This document shows positions 1 through 8,082 of a DNA stretch of 27,215 bases, one piece after another; position 1 is the stretch's first letter, and each line of letters begins with the position of its first letter. Both the position numbers and the translations under genes were made by a program. Where the stretch lies: NCBI GenBank assembly GCA_002782905.1, contig PFJA01000076.1, forward strand, positions 1-27,215, given 5' to 3'. This DNA comes from Lysobacterales bacterium CG_4_10_14_3_um_filter_64_11. GTDB taxonomy: Bacteria > Pseudomonadota > Gammaproteobacteria > Xanthomonadales > Xanthomonadaceae. A model generated the notes under the pieces. It was not told where the DNA came from and did no database searches. It saw only the letters and a list, made by a program, of their open reading frames with translations.

Positions 1-2
1 AT

Positions 3-1973
3 CCCAATGCGCGCCACTGCATGGCGTCGGCGGTGATGGGCTTCATGCGCACTTTCGGCATGGACGAGCCGATGGGCTGTTACGACGATCTGGAGCACGC
101 CGATGCGTTTGTGCTGTGGGGATCGAACATGGCCGAGATGCACCCGATTTTGTGGACCCGCATCACCGATCGCCGGTTGTCGCATCCCCATGTCAAGGTG
201 GCGGTGCTGTCCACCTTCGAACACCGCAGCTTCGATCTGGCCGACATCCCGATCGTGTTCACGCCGCAGTCGGATCTGGTGATCCTCAATTACATCGCCA
301 ATCACATCATCCAGAGCGGCAACATCAATCGCGAGTTTCTGGCCAGGCACGTGAGCTTCAAGCGCGGTGTCACCGACATCGGCTATGGCCTGCGCCCGGA
401 GCATCCGCTGGAGCAGGCGGCGGCGCACGCCGGCGATGCCAACAGTGGCGAAGTCATCGGTTTTGAAGAGTTTGCGGCGTTCGTCAAGCCGTACACCCTC
501 GATTACGCGGTGAAAATGAGCGGCGCCGAGCGCGGCTGGTTGCAGCAGCTCGCCGCGTTGTACGCCGATCCGAAGATCAAGGTGATGAGCCTGTGGACGA
601 TGGGCTTCAACCAGCACACGCGTGGGGTGTGGGCCAACAACATGGTCTACAACCTGCATCTGCTGACCGGCAAGATCGCCACTCCCGGCAACAGCCCGTT
701 CTCGCTGACCGGCCAGCCATCGGCCTGCGGTACCGCGCGTGAAGTCGGCACGTTTTCGCATCGCCTGCCGGCCGATCTGGTGGTGATGAATCCCGCGCAT
801 CGGGCCACCGCCGAAAAAATCTGGAAGCTGCCCGCCGGCACCATTCAGGAAAAACCGGGTTTGCATGCGGTTACCCAAAATCGTGCGCTCAAGGACGGCA
901 CCCTCAATGCCTATTGGGTGCAGGTCAACAACAACATTCAGGCCGGCGCCAATTCCGGCAACGAGGGCATCCTCGGTTACCGCAATCCCGACAATTTCAT
1001 CGTCGTCTCCGATGCCTATCCCACGGTCACCGCACAGGCGGCCGATCTGATCCTGCCGGCCGCGATGTGGGTCGAAAAAGAAGGTGCGTACGGCAACGCC
1101 GAGCGGCGCACGCAGTTCTGGCACGAACTGGTGCCGGCGCCGGGGCAGGCGCGTTCCGATCTTTGGCAACTCATGGAGTTTTCCAAACGCTTCACTACCG
1201 AGGAGGTGTGGCCAGAAACCGCACTGGCCGCGAACCCGGAGTATCGCGGCAAGACGCTGTTCGAGGTGTTGTTCCGGAACGGCCAGGTCGATCGGTATCC
1301 AATCACCGACATCGAGGCCGGCTATGCCAATCACGAGTCCGCCGCCTTCGGCTTTTACGTACAGAAGGGCCTGTTCGAGGAATACGCGCAATTTGGTCGT
1401 GGCCATGGCCACGATCTGGCCGACTTCGATGCGTACCATGTTGCCCGCGGCCTGCGCTGGCCGGTGGTCGATGGCAAGGAGACGCGCTGGCGCTACAAGG
1501 AAGGCAGCGACCCTTACGTCAAGGCCGGTAGCGATTTCCAGTTTTATGGCAATGCTGACGGCAAGGCGGTGATCTGGGCGCTGCCGTACGAGCCCGCCGC
1601 CGAGTCGCCGGATGCCGAATACGACCTGTGGCTGTGCACTGGCCGGGTGCTGGAACACTGGCATTCGGGCTCGATGACCATGCGCGTGCCGGAACTGTAC
1701 AAGAGTTTCCCGCAGGCGCCAGTGTTCATGCATCCCGATGACGCGGCCGCCCGCGGTCTGCGCCGTGGTGACGAGGCGCGGCTGATTTCGCGGCGTGGCG
1801 AAGTGCATGCGCGGGTGGAAACCCGTGGTCGTGACCGGCCGCCGCGTGGGCTGGTGTTCGTGCCGTGGTTCGATGCCAGCGTGTTGATCAACAAGCTCAC
1901 GCTCGATGCCACCGATCCAATATCCAAGCAGACCGACTTCAAGAAATGCGCCTGCCGTATCGAAAAGGCTTGA
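3..1973 (+). CDS. napA: Periplasmic nitrate reductase catalytic subunit NapA (5' partial)
   Basis: This is the large molybdenum subunit that reduces nitrate to nitrite in the periplasm. The 5' part, with the Tat signal and [4Fe-4S] cysteines, lies before the window. The open frame runs from base 3 without a start, and the first in-frame ATG (21) is internal. The first visible residues read PNARHCMASAV. The Cys at bases 18-20 is the position that ligates molybdenum in NapA proteins. About 656 residues remain of the usual ~830. The C-terminal region has the molybdopterin-dinucleotide-binding fold signature and ends with FDASVLINKLTLDATDP and SKQTDFKKCACRIEKA, very close to known NapA C-termini. 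The stop is followed after 11 bases by napB, so napABC is one operon. I am very sure of the family; the N-terminal state cannot be judged. Confidence 0.97.
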   Translation, partial: PNARHCMASAVMGFMRTFGMDEPMGCYDDLEHADAFVLWGSNMAEMHPILWTRITDRRLSHPHVKVAVLSTFEHRSFDLADIPIVFTPQSDLVILNYIANHIIQSGNINREFLARHVSFKRGVTDIGYGLRPEHPLEQAAAHAGDANSGEVIGFEEFAAFVKPYTLDYAVKMSGAERGWLQQLAALYADPKIKVMSLWTMGFNQHTRGVWANNMVYNLHLLTGKIATPGNSPFSLTGQPSACGTAREVGTFSHRLPADLVVMNPAHRATAEKIWKLPAGTIQEKPGLHAVTQNRALKDGTLNAYWVQVNNNIQAGANSGNEGILGYRNPDNFIVVSDAYPTVTAQAADLILPAAMWVEKEGAYGNAERRTQFWHELVPAPGQARSDLWQLMEFSKRFTTEEVWPETALAANPEYRGKTLFEVLFRNGQVDRYPITDIEAGYANHESAAFGFYVQKGLFEEYAQFGRGHGHDLADFDAYHVARGLRWPVVDGKETRWRYKEGSDPYVKAGSDFQFYGNADGKAVIWALPYEPAAESPDAEYDLWLCTGRVLEHWHSGSMTMRVPELYKSFPQAPVFMHPDDAAARGLRRGDEARLISRRGEVHARVETRGRDRPPRGLVFVPWFDASVLINKLTLDATDPISKQTDFKKCACRIEKA

Positions 1974-1984
1974 GGAGTAGCGCC

Positions 1985-2482
1985 ATGCAAATCATCAAGG
2001 TGATCGCCCTGGTGCTGGTCAGCCTGTTGTGGCTCGCCGGTGCAAGTGCACAAGACCCGAATGCCGATGCCGCGGTGAGTTCGGGTGAATACCACGCCAT
2101 CGATGCCATGCGTCGTGGCGAACCGCTGACCAGCGAGCCGTCGGCGGCACCGATGGCGCGAGTGGAAAATACCGATCGGCGCCGTCAGCGCGCCTGGCCC
2201 GAGCAACCACCGACGATTCCGCACAGCATCGATGGCTACCAGCTGGACAGGAATGCCAACCGCTGCCTGCTGTGCCACGCACGCGCCAATGCCGAAACCT
2301 TTCAGGCGCCGATGGTCAGCGTCACCCACTTCATGGACCGCGACGGCCAAGTGCTGGCGCAGGTATCGCCACGGCGCTTCTTTTGTACCCAATGCCATGT
2401 GGTGCAGACCGACGCCCGGGTATTGGTTGACAACACCTTCACCGATGTCGATGCGTTGCTGCAAGTCAGCAAGGAACCTTGA
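1985..2482 (+). CDS. napB: Periplasmic nitrate reductase diheme cytochrome NapB
   Basis: NapB is the small c-type cytochrome that passes electrons from NapC to NapA in the periplasm. The 165-residue product starts with a Sec signal peptide (hydrophobic stretch about residues 5-20, likely cleavage after ASA). It has two heme-binding motifs, CLLCH at 94-98 and CTQCH at 134-138. His80 (in TIPH) and His115 (in VSVTH) sit where NapB proteins carry the distal heme ligands. The ATG at 1985 follows a GAGGAGTAG purine stretch 5-12 bases upstream. A longer in-frame extension overlapping napA exists but lacks a signal peptide at its start, so I reject it. napC starts three bases after the stop, consistent with coupled translation. 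Confidence 0.97.
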   Translation: MQIIKVIALVLVSLLWLAGASAQDPNADAAVSSGEYHAIDAMRRGEPLTSEPSAAPMARVENTDRRRQRAWPEQPPTIPHSIDGYQLDRNANRCLLCHARANAETFQAPMVSVTHFMDRDGQVLAQVSPRRFFCTQCHVVQTDARVLVDNTFTDVDALLQVSKEP

Positions 2483-2485
2483 GCC

Positions 2486-3085
2486 ATGCGCGCCCGTTTG
2501 CGTGAACTGGCACGGCGCTACTGGTACGTGTTGCGGCGGCCGAGCGTGCACTACAGCCTGGGCTTTCTGACCATCGGTGGGTTCGTGGCGGGGGTGGTGT
2601 TCTGGGGTGCGTTCAACACCGCACTGGAAGCGACCAACACGGAGGCGTTTTGCACCAGTTGTCACGAGATGCGTGACAACGTGTTCGAGGAGCTCAAGCA
2701 CACCATTCACTACAGCAATCGATCGGGCGTACGTGCCACCTGCCCGGATTGCCATGTACCGCATCAATGGACCGACAAGATCGCACGCAAGATGCAGGCA
2801 TCGAAAGAAGTCTGGGGCAAGCTGTTCGGCACCATCAACACGCGCGAAAAGTTTTTGCAGCGGCGGCTGGAACTGGCCACGCATGAATGGCGCCGGTTGA
2901 AGGCCAATGACTCGCTTGAATGCCGCAACTGCCACAATTTTGCGTACATGGATTTCACCCGGCAAAGTCCGCGTGCCGGGAAAATCCACGCACGTTGGCT
3001 GCAAGGCGGCGAAAAAACCTGCATTGATTGCCACAAGGGTGTGGCGCACCGCTTGCCGGACATGGCCGGCGTGCCGCAGGGTTGA
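2486..3085 (+). CDS. napC: NapC/NirT-family tetraheme quinol dehydrogenase
   Basis: This membrane-anchored tetraheme cytochrome c takes electrons from quinol and delivers them to NapB/NapA. The 199-residue protein has one N-terminal membrane anchor (about residues 22-42) and four CXXCH motifs: CTSCH 56-60, CPDCH 86-90, CRNCH 146-150 and CIDCH 179-183. The length and heme spacing match the NapC/NirT family. It is the last gene of the visible nap operon; no napG/napH is seen on this side, so electron entry probably goes through NapC. Its 3' end faces gabT, and a palindrome lies between them. Given the napAB context, NapC is far more likely than a NirT or TorC relative. Confidence 0.96.
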   Translation: MRARLRELARRYWYVLRRPSVHYSLGFLTIGGFVAGVVFWGAFNTALEATNTEAFCTSCHEMRDNVFEELKHTIHYSNRSGVRATCPDCHVPHQWTDKIARKMQASKEVWGKLFGTINTREKFLQRRLELATHEWRRLKANDSLECRNCHNFAYMDFTRQSPRAGKIHARWLQGGEKTCIDCHKGVAHRLPDMAGVPQG

Positions 3086-3101
3086 TCGCGTTGCGCCCCG
3101 G

Positions 3102-3180
3102 GTTTCGGCCGGTGGCCTCAACCCGGGCTACAACGGATGGGAAGAGGTTGGTGTAGCCCGGGTTGAGGCGAAGCCGAAAC
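3102..3180. repeat. REP-like palindrome at the napC/gabT convergent junction
   Basis: A strong inverted repeat fills the 109-base gap. The inner arms GCCTCAACCCGGGCTAC (3115-3131) and GTAGCCCGGGTTGAGGC (3153-3169) are perfectly complementary over 17 bases. The outer arms GTTTCGGC (3102-3109) and GCCGAAAC (3173-3180) add 8 more. The loop is 3132-3152. The left half, including the preceding TGCGCCCCGGG, recurs at 20984-21021. It probably acts as a bidirectional terminator or mRNA-stabilising element and looks like a member of an interspersed extragenic palindrome family. There is no U-tract. Confidence 0.85.
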
Positions 3181-3194
3181 GCGCGATTGACGCA

Positions 3195-4478
3195 TCATCC
3201 GCGAACGGCGCGCAAGGCCCGTTCCAGCAGCGCCAGCCCTTCTTCGAACACCGTTGTTTCCACGGTCAGCGGCACCAGCACGCGAATGGTGTTGGCATAG
3301 ACGCCACACGACAGCAGGATCAGGCCCAATTCGGCGGCGCGCACGGTCAGCGCCTTGGCGGCATCGGGGTCGGGCGTGTTGCCGCTGCCGGGCACGATCA
3401 GCTCGAATGCGCTCATCCCGCCCAGGCCACGGATCTCGCCGATGCCGAGCGCGGTCTCGTGCTGCAACGCTTCCATGAAATCGCGCAGTCGCTCGCCCAG
3501 CGCGGTGGCACAGTCCAGCAGGTTTTCCTGCTCGATTGCCTCGAACACCGCCAGCGCCGCGGCGCAGGCGACCGGATTGCCGCCGTAGGTGCCACCGAGG
3601 CCGCCCGCTGCCGGCGCGTCCATGATGTGCGCCCGGCCCACCACGCCGGCCAGCGGCAGCCCGCCGCCGATCGATTTCGCCACCGTGATCAGGTCGGCGG
3701 TCACGTCGTAGTGTTCCATTGCGAACAGCAGGCCGGTGCGGGCAAAGCCACACTGCACCTCATCGGCGATCAGCACGATGCCATGTTCGTCGCACAGTGC
3801 GCGCAAGGCGTCCATGAACTCGGGCGGGGCGACGGTAAAGCCGCCCTCACCCTGCACCGGTTCAATCAGGATTGCCGCCACGCGCGTCGGTTCGATGTCG
3901 TACTTGAACAAATGCGCGATGTCGTCGAGCGCATCGTGCACACTGACCCCGTGGTAGGCATGCGGAAAGCGGGCGTGGTAGATGTCGGCTGGAAACGGGC
4001 CGAAGCCGACCTTGTACGGTGCCACCTTGCCAGTCAGGCCCATGCCGAGCAGGGTGCGGCCATGGAAGCCACCGGAAAAGGCAATCACGCCGGGGCGCCC
4101 GGTGTACAAGCGGGCAATCTTCACCGCGTTTTCCACCGCCTCGGCACCGGTGATGACCAACAGCGACTTGGCTGGCCCATCGATCGGCGCGCAAGCATTG
4201 AGCTTTTCCGCCAGCGCGATGTACGGCTCGTAGGGCATCACCTGAAAGCAGCTATGGATGAAGCCCGCCAACTGCCGCTCGATGGCGGCGATCACCTTGG
4301 GGTGGCGATGGCCGGTATTGAGCACGCCGATGCCTCCGGCAAAGTCGATATAGCGCTGGCCGTCGGCATCCCAGATTTCCGCATTTTGCGCTCGCACTGC
4401 GTAACGCTGGGTAGCGTTGCCGACGCCTCGGGCAACGGCGTGTTCACGGCGTTTTTGCAATTCCTGGTTGGCGCTCAT
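3195..4478 (-). CDS. gabT: 4-aminobutyrate aminotransferase GabT
   Basis: This PLP-dependent class III (omega) aminotransferase converts 4-aminobutyrate and 2-oxoglutarate to succinate semialdehyde and glutamate. With the start at 4478 (MSANQELQKRR) the protein has 427 residues. Lys268 (ITVAKSIGG) is then the Schiff-base lysine, and Ile50, Glu211 and Val241 fall at the numbered substrate-pocket positions I recall for E. coli GabT. This near-colinearity supports both function and start. A GGAG ribosome-binding site lies 8 bases before this ATG. An upstream in-frame ATG at 4604 would add 42 unrelated residues. No gabD (succinate-semialdehyde dehydrogenase) is adjacent. A role on 5-aminovalerate as well as GABA is possible. 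Confidence 0.93.
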   Translation of the reverse strand: MSANQELQKRREHAVARGVGNATQRYAVRAQNAEIWDADGQRYIDFAGGIGVLNTGHRHPKVIAAIERQLAGFIHSCFQVMPYEPYIALAEKLNACAPIDGPAKSLLVITGAEAVENAVKIARLYTGRPGVIAFSGGFHGRTLLGMGLTGKVAPYKVGFGPFPADIYHARFPHAYHGVSVHDALDDIAHLFKYDIEPTRVAAILIEPVQGEGGFTVAPPEFMDALRALCDEHGIVLIADEVQCGFARTGLLFAMEHYDVTADLITVAKSIGGGLPLAGVVGRAHIMDAPAAGGLGGTYGGNPVACAAALAVFEAIEQENLLDCATALGERLRDFMEALQHETALGIGEIRGLGGMSAFELIVPGSGNTPDPDAAKALTVRAAELGLILLSCGVYANTIRVLVPLTVETTVFEEGLALLERALRAVRG

Positions 4479-4780
4479 CACGTGGCTCCGTTGTGATTTA
4501 CAAAGCGCAGTGTCAAATAAAATCAACACTACTGCAAGCACCAGCATCGTGTTGGGGAACCTCTGATCAAGGCAGAGGTTCCGCAGGCCATGGATGGCCT
4601 GCACGCGGATCAGTTACGCAAGTGATTGATCCGGCGGAGCCGAGCCCGGCGATGCCGGACTCGGCGAGTCTGAAAAGTCCAGGATGGACTTGTTCAGACC
4701 ATCCTTAGTCGGCGCCTTCGCCAGCCCTTGCGAAAGTGTGGCGTAAAAGGCACGCTTGGCTTCCATTCAGGGAGACCGTC
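4479..4780. other. Divergent intergenic region, gabT / M1 peptidase
   Basis: This 302-base region separates two divergent genes and must hold both promoters. Its central half is the five-hairpin array described separately (4556-4705). The flank next to gabT (4495-4535) is locally AT-rich (runs such as AATAAAATCAACAC), unlike the rest of the window, and is the more likely promoter location for gabT. I could not pick out convincing -35/-10 pairs. The peptidase start at 4781 is preceded by GGGAGACCGTC, a good ribosome-binding site. Confidence 0.6.
4556..4705. repeat. Array of five consecutive hairpins
   Basis: Five adjacent inverted repeats cover 150 bases. (1) GGAACCTCTG 4556-4565 pairs with CAGAGGTTCC 4573-4582, 10/10. 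(2) GCAGGCCAT 4583-4591 pairs with ATGGCCTGC 4594-4602, 9/9 with two bases between. (3) GGATCA 4607-4612 pairs with TGATCC 4627-4632. (4) GCCGAGCCCGGC 4639-4650 pairs with GCCGGACTCGGC 4654-4665, 11/12. (5) GTCTGAAAAGTCC 4668-4680 pairs with 4686-4699, 13 pairs with one bulged G. An alternative pairing AGGATGG 4681-4687 with CCATCCT 4699-4705 competes with the fifth hairpin. No open frame of note lies here. It could be a compound extragenic repeat or a structured RNA; strand and transcription are unknown. Confidence 0.8.
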
Positions 4781-6991
4781 ATGCAGGTGATGCAAATACA
4801 CAAGTATTGCTGGCTGGCGATGCTGGGCTGGTCGCTGGCAGTGAGCCTGCCGCTATCGGCGCAGGACGCGGCACCCGCCAGCGCCGATGGCAGTTGGTTG
4901 ATCCCGGAAATCGCGCTGGCGGCTGCCGATGCGGCTGCCGTGCGCGAGCCCAGCAGCGCGGATGCCTGGGGCGGCGCGCGTACTGGCGCCGAGGCCACGT
5001 TGTCCGATCGCGTGGTCAGCTACGCCATCGAAGCCAGCCTCGACCCGGACGCGCACACCGTGCACGGCCAGCAGCGCCTGACCTGGCGCAACCGCAGCGC
5101 ACAGCCGGTCGGCTCGGTCTACCTGCACCTGTACCTCAACGCCTTTGAAGGCCCCGGCAGCCTGTTCTTTACCGAACAGCGCGAGCGTGGTTTCGGCTTT
5201 CGCAGCGAAGTACCGATCGAGGATGGCGAGTGGGGCTATACCGAGCTCAAGCGCGTCGAGCAGGGCGGCGTGACGGTGCCGTGGCAGTTCGTGCATCCCG
5301 ATGGTGGCCCGGATAGCGATCACACCGTGGTCCGCCTGGACCTGCCCGAGCCGGTCGCGGCGGGCGCCAGCACCACGCTGGAGATCGACTTCTTCAACCA
5401 GTTGCCGCGGGTGATCGCGCGCACCGGTTATTTCGGCAGCTTCCACCTGGTTGCACAGTGGTTCCCGAAAGTTGCGGTGTTGGAATTGCCCGGCGAGCGC
5501 GGTGCCACCGCGCCACGCTGGAATGCCCATGCCTTCCACCTGCACAGCGAGTTCTATGCCGATTTCGGCCTGTTCGACGTGCGCATTACCGTGCCCGAGG
5601 GCTACCGGGTGGGTGCCACCGGCGAATTGCAGGGCGTGCCGGCGATCGCCGATGGCAAGGCCACTTGGCATTTTGTGCAGGGCGATGTGATCGATTTTGC
5701 GTTCACTGCCGACCGGCGTTTCGCAGAACCGTTGGTCGGTTATTACGAGGGCGAAGGCAGCCCGAAGGTGACCGTGCAGGTACTGTATCCGCCCGAGTAC
5801 GCCAGCAACGCGGCGCCGGTGCTCAAAGCCACCATTGATTCGCTGGGCTATTTCTCGCGCACGCTCGGCGCGTATCCGTACCGCACCGTTACTGCAGTGA
5901 TTCCACCGTACAACGCTGGTGAAGCCGCCGGCATGGAATATCCGACATTTTTCACCGCCGATAGCTACGACGATGTCACCCCCGGCACGCTCAACGCGCA
6001 CGGCCTGGATTTCGTCACCATCCACGAATTCGGCCACGGCTATTTCATGGGCCTGCTGGCATCCAACGAGTTTGAGGAGCCGATGCTCGACGAGGGCCTC
6101 AACGAATACTGGAACAACCGCATGTTGAGCGAGCGCGGGCAGGGGGTGCCGATGGCCAACCGCCTGCTCAAGCGATTGGGCTTCAATGCGCAGTTTCCGC
6201 AGTTTCAGGCCGAGCGCATGGGTGCCATGTTGCGCGAGCCGGCCGACGGCATCGGCGCCAATTCCTGGGAGCGTATGTCCAGTGGCAGCTACGGCTCGGT
6301 GTATTCGCGCACCGCTACCGTGATGCGCGATCTGGAAGCGCAGCTGGGCCGCGAGGCCACTGAGCGCGCCTTCAAGGCGTATTACGCACGCTGGTCGTTT
6401 CGTCACCCCAGTATCGCCGACCTGCGCGAAACCCTGGCCGAGGTGAGTGGGCAACGTACGCTGGTCGAGCGCGTGTTCGCGCAGCAGGTGTACGCCACCG
6501 GCAAGGTCGATGACCGCATCGCCGAGTTCGACAGCGAGGAGGATTTGCCGCAACCGGGCACGCAGTTGAGCGATGGCAAACGCACTGAGCTGGATTCCGA
6601 TGCGATCGAAAAACAGGTCAGCGACACGCGCAAAGCGTGGAAGAAAGCCAACCCCGACGCCAGCGAGGGCACTGGCCCGTACCCCTACTTCACCCGCGTG
6701 CTGATCGCACGGCAGGGCGTTGCAGTGCCGCAGACCCTGCGCGTCACCTTTGCCGATGACAGTGTGGAAACGGTGCAGTTCGATGGCGCCCAGCGCTGGC
6801 AGCGATTCAGCTGGAGCAAACCGGTGCGTGCGGTCTCGGCACAGCTGGACCCCGAACAGCACCATTACCTCGATGTCAGCAAGGCCGATGATGGCCGCAC
6901 GCTGGAGCCGGACAAGACCCTGTCGCGGCGCTGGAGCAGTGACGCCGCGGCCGTGTTGCAAAACCTTTATGCCTTGTTGGTGACCCTATGA
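4781..6991 (+). CDS. Secreted M1-family zinc metallopeptidase
   Basis: This is a gluzincin peptidase of the M1 (aminopeptidase N-like) clan. The 736-residue product begins with a signal peptide (hydrophobic core about 11-26, likely cut near LSAQDA) and is probably periplasmic or anchored to the envelope. The zinc motif is HEFGH at 415-419, followed exactly 18 residues later by the third ligand Glu438 (LDEGLNEYW), the HEXXH-X18-E spacing of M1. The GXMEN-like motif appears as GMEYP at 384-388, 31 residues before. The N-terminal beta domain (about 80-300) precedes the catalytic domain. ATG 4781 is chosen for its GGGAG site and signal peptide; ATG 4736 would bury the signal. The stop overlaps the next start (ATGA). 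The substrate is unknown. Confidence 0.9.
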   Translation: MQVMQIHKYCWLAMLGWSLAVSLPLSAQDAAPASADGSWLIPEIALAAADAAAVREPSSADAWGGARTGAEATLSDRVVSYAIEASLDPDAHTVHGQQRLTWRNRSAQPVGSVYLHLYLNAFEGPGSLFFTEQRERGFGFRSEVPIEDGEWGYTELKRVEQGGVTVPWQFVHPDGGPDSDHTVVRLDLPEPVAAGASTTLEIDFFNQLPRVIARTGYFGSFHLVAQWFPKVAVLELPGERGATAPRWNAHAFHLHSEFYADFGLFDVRITVPEGYRVGATGELQGVPAIADGKATWHFVQGDVIDFAFTADRRFAEPLVGYYEGEGSPKVTVQVLYPPEYASNAAPVLKATIDSLGYFSRTLGAYPYRTVTAVIPPYNAGEAAGMEYPTFFTADSYDDVTPGTLNAHGLDFVTIHEFGHGYFMGLLASNEFEEPMLDEGLNEYWNNRMLSERGQGVPMANRLLKRLGFNAQFPQFQAERMGAMLREPADGIGANSWERMSSGSYGSVYSRTATVMRDLEAQLGREATERAFKAYYARWSFRHPSIADLRETLAEVSGQRTLVERVFAQQVYATGKVDDRIAEFDSEEDLPQPGTQLSDGKRTELDSDAIEKQVSDTRKAWKKANPDASEGTGPYPYFTRVLIARQGVAVPQTLRVTFADDSVETVQFDGAQRWQRFSWSKPVRAVSAQLDPEQHHYLDVSKADDGRTLEPDKTLSRRWSSDAAAVLQNLYALLVTL

Positions 6992-7872
6992 ATACGCCAG
7001 TGCGTCAATCGGTTGCGGCCATCGTGATACATAGCGCACGCAGCATGTTGCAATGGCGGTTGCTGCTGTTGTGGCTGTTGGCGCTGCTGCTGCCCACTGC
7101 GATCGTTGCGTTGCCAATCACCAGCGTGCTGGGCGAAACGTTCGATTACGCGCCGCAGGCGCCGCAATGGGCCGGTCAGTTTGATGGCATCGCGCTGGCT
7201 GAGTTGGCCAACGTATTTTCCGGCAGCGCCGGCAGCGCATTGGGCAGTGCGGTGATGCTGGGCATCATGGTCAGCTTGCTGCTGTCGCCGTGGCTCACTG
7301 CCAGCGTGTTCGTTGCCGTTCGCGCACACACCACCCCCGGTTTCACGGCGTTGCTGGTTGGTGGGCTCAAGGAATATGGCCGTTTTTTTCGTCTGCTGCT
7401 GTGGGCGCTGCTGCCGATGGGTATCGCCATGGCGATTTACGCGGGATTGTCCGGCATGGCCGATGACTATGCCGACAAAGCCGTTCTGGAAACGGACGCC
7501 AAGCACATACGCTGGCTGGCGTTGGCCGGCGGTGGTTTTTTCCTGCTGCTTGCCCATGCCAGCGTGGAAACCGGCCGCGCCTGGCTCGGCATCGACCAAT
7601 CCAGACATTCTGCCATCCGCGCCTGGTGGCGTGGCTGCCGCCTGCTGTTGCAGCGGCCGGTAAGCGTGCTTGGCATCTACCTGCTCAGCACGGTGCTCAC
7701 CGCGCTGATCTACCTGCCGCTGCTGTTGGCGCGTGCGCACACGCCCGCGGTCGGCGCACTCGGGCTGCTTGCCGCGGTTTTGTTGACCCAATTCGCGGTT
7801 GCGGTGATGGCGTGGGGCCGGGCCGTGCGTCTGGCTGGTCTGGGTGCCTTGGTGCGCGAGCAGTTACCGTAA
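6988..7872 (+). CDS. Unknown six-helix integral membrane protein coupled to the M1 peptidase
   Basis: I do not recognise a named family for this 294-residue protein. Hydrophobicity suggests about six membrane segments (roughly 22-44, 86-110, 134-156, 174-194, 225-247, 253-276). A soluble stretch at 45-80 lies between the first two, and a short loop around 155-172 is rich in acidic and charged residues. The basic segment RHSAIRAWWRGCR (206-218) is probably cytoplasmic. Its ATG overlaps the peptidase stop by four bases (ATGA), implying translational coupling and probably a common role, for example anchoring, exporting for, or responding to the peptidase. That role is inference only. No catalytic motif is visible. 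Confidence 0.85.
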   Translation: MNTPVRQSVAAIVIHSARSMLQWRLLLLWLLALLLPTAIVALPITSVLGETFDYAPQAPQWAGQFDGIALAELANVFSGSAGSALGSAVMLGIMVSLLLSPWLTASVFVAVRAHTTPGFTALLVGGLKEYGRFFRLLLWALLPMGIAMAIYAGLSGMADDYADKAVLETDAKHIRWLALAGGGFFLLLAHASVETGRAWLGIDQSRHSAIRAWWRGCRLLLQRPVSVLGIYLLSTVLTALIYLPLLLARAHTPAVGALGLLAAVLLTQFAVAVMAWGRAVRLAGLGALVREQLP

Positions 7873-8017
7873 CGGTGGTGGCGATGGGCCAGCCCGCGTG
7901 ATGACACGTGTTACGCACTGCCGCTTCCCGGCATGCCCTTTTCCCACCGTCCCTGGCGTTGAGGCGGTGAGAAACGGCTCGCGTTGTTTCGCGGACGGGT
8001 GCTGCGGCCGGCTGCTA

Positions 8018-8051
8018 TTTCAACCCGGGCGATGATCGCTCCGGGTTGAAA
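8018..8051. terminator. Bidirectional hairpin, CAACCCGG family
   Basis: TTTCAACCCGG (8018-8028) pairs perfectly with CCGGGTTGAAA (8041-8051). The loop itself folds as GCGAT-G-ATCGC (8029-8039). It lies in the 210-base gap between the convergent membrane-protein gene and mdh and probably ends both transcripts, although there is no T-tract. Its CAACCCGG core matches the repeats at 3115-3131 and 21007-21021. The remainder of 7873-8082 shows nothing recognisable. Confidence 0.7.
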
Positions 8052-8082
8052 CGCGGCCAAGCGTGGCTGGATCGAGCGCCGG

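Noticed and set aside
1544..3121. Long minus-strand open frame (over 500 codons) across napA-napB-napC
   Set aside because: It is antisense to three genes with clear cofactor motifs and reads as a low-information, His/Arg/Gln-rich product, typical of shadow frames in GC-rich DNA.
2907..4496. Long plus-strand open frame opposite gabT
   Set aside because: It is antisense to a gabT with conserved active-site residues, and the product has shadow-frame composition.
4853..6961. A 700-codon minus-strand frame opposite the M1 peptidase
   Set aside because: The sense strand has HEXXH-X18-E and a signal peptide; the antisense product shows no domain and lies entirely within the gene.
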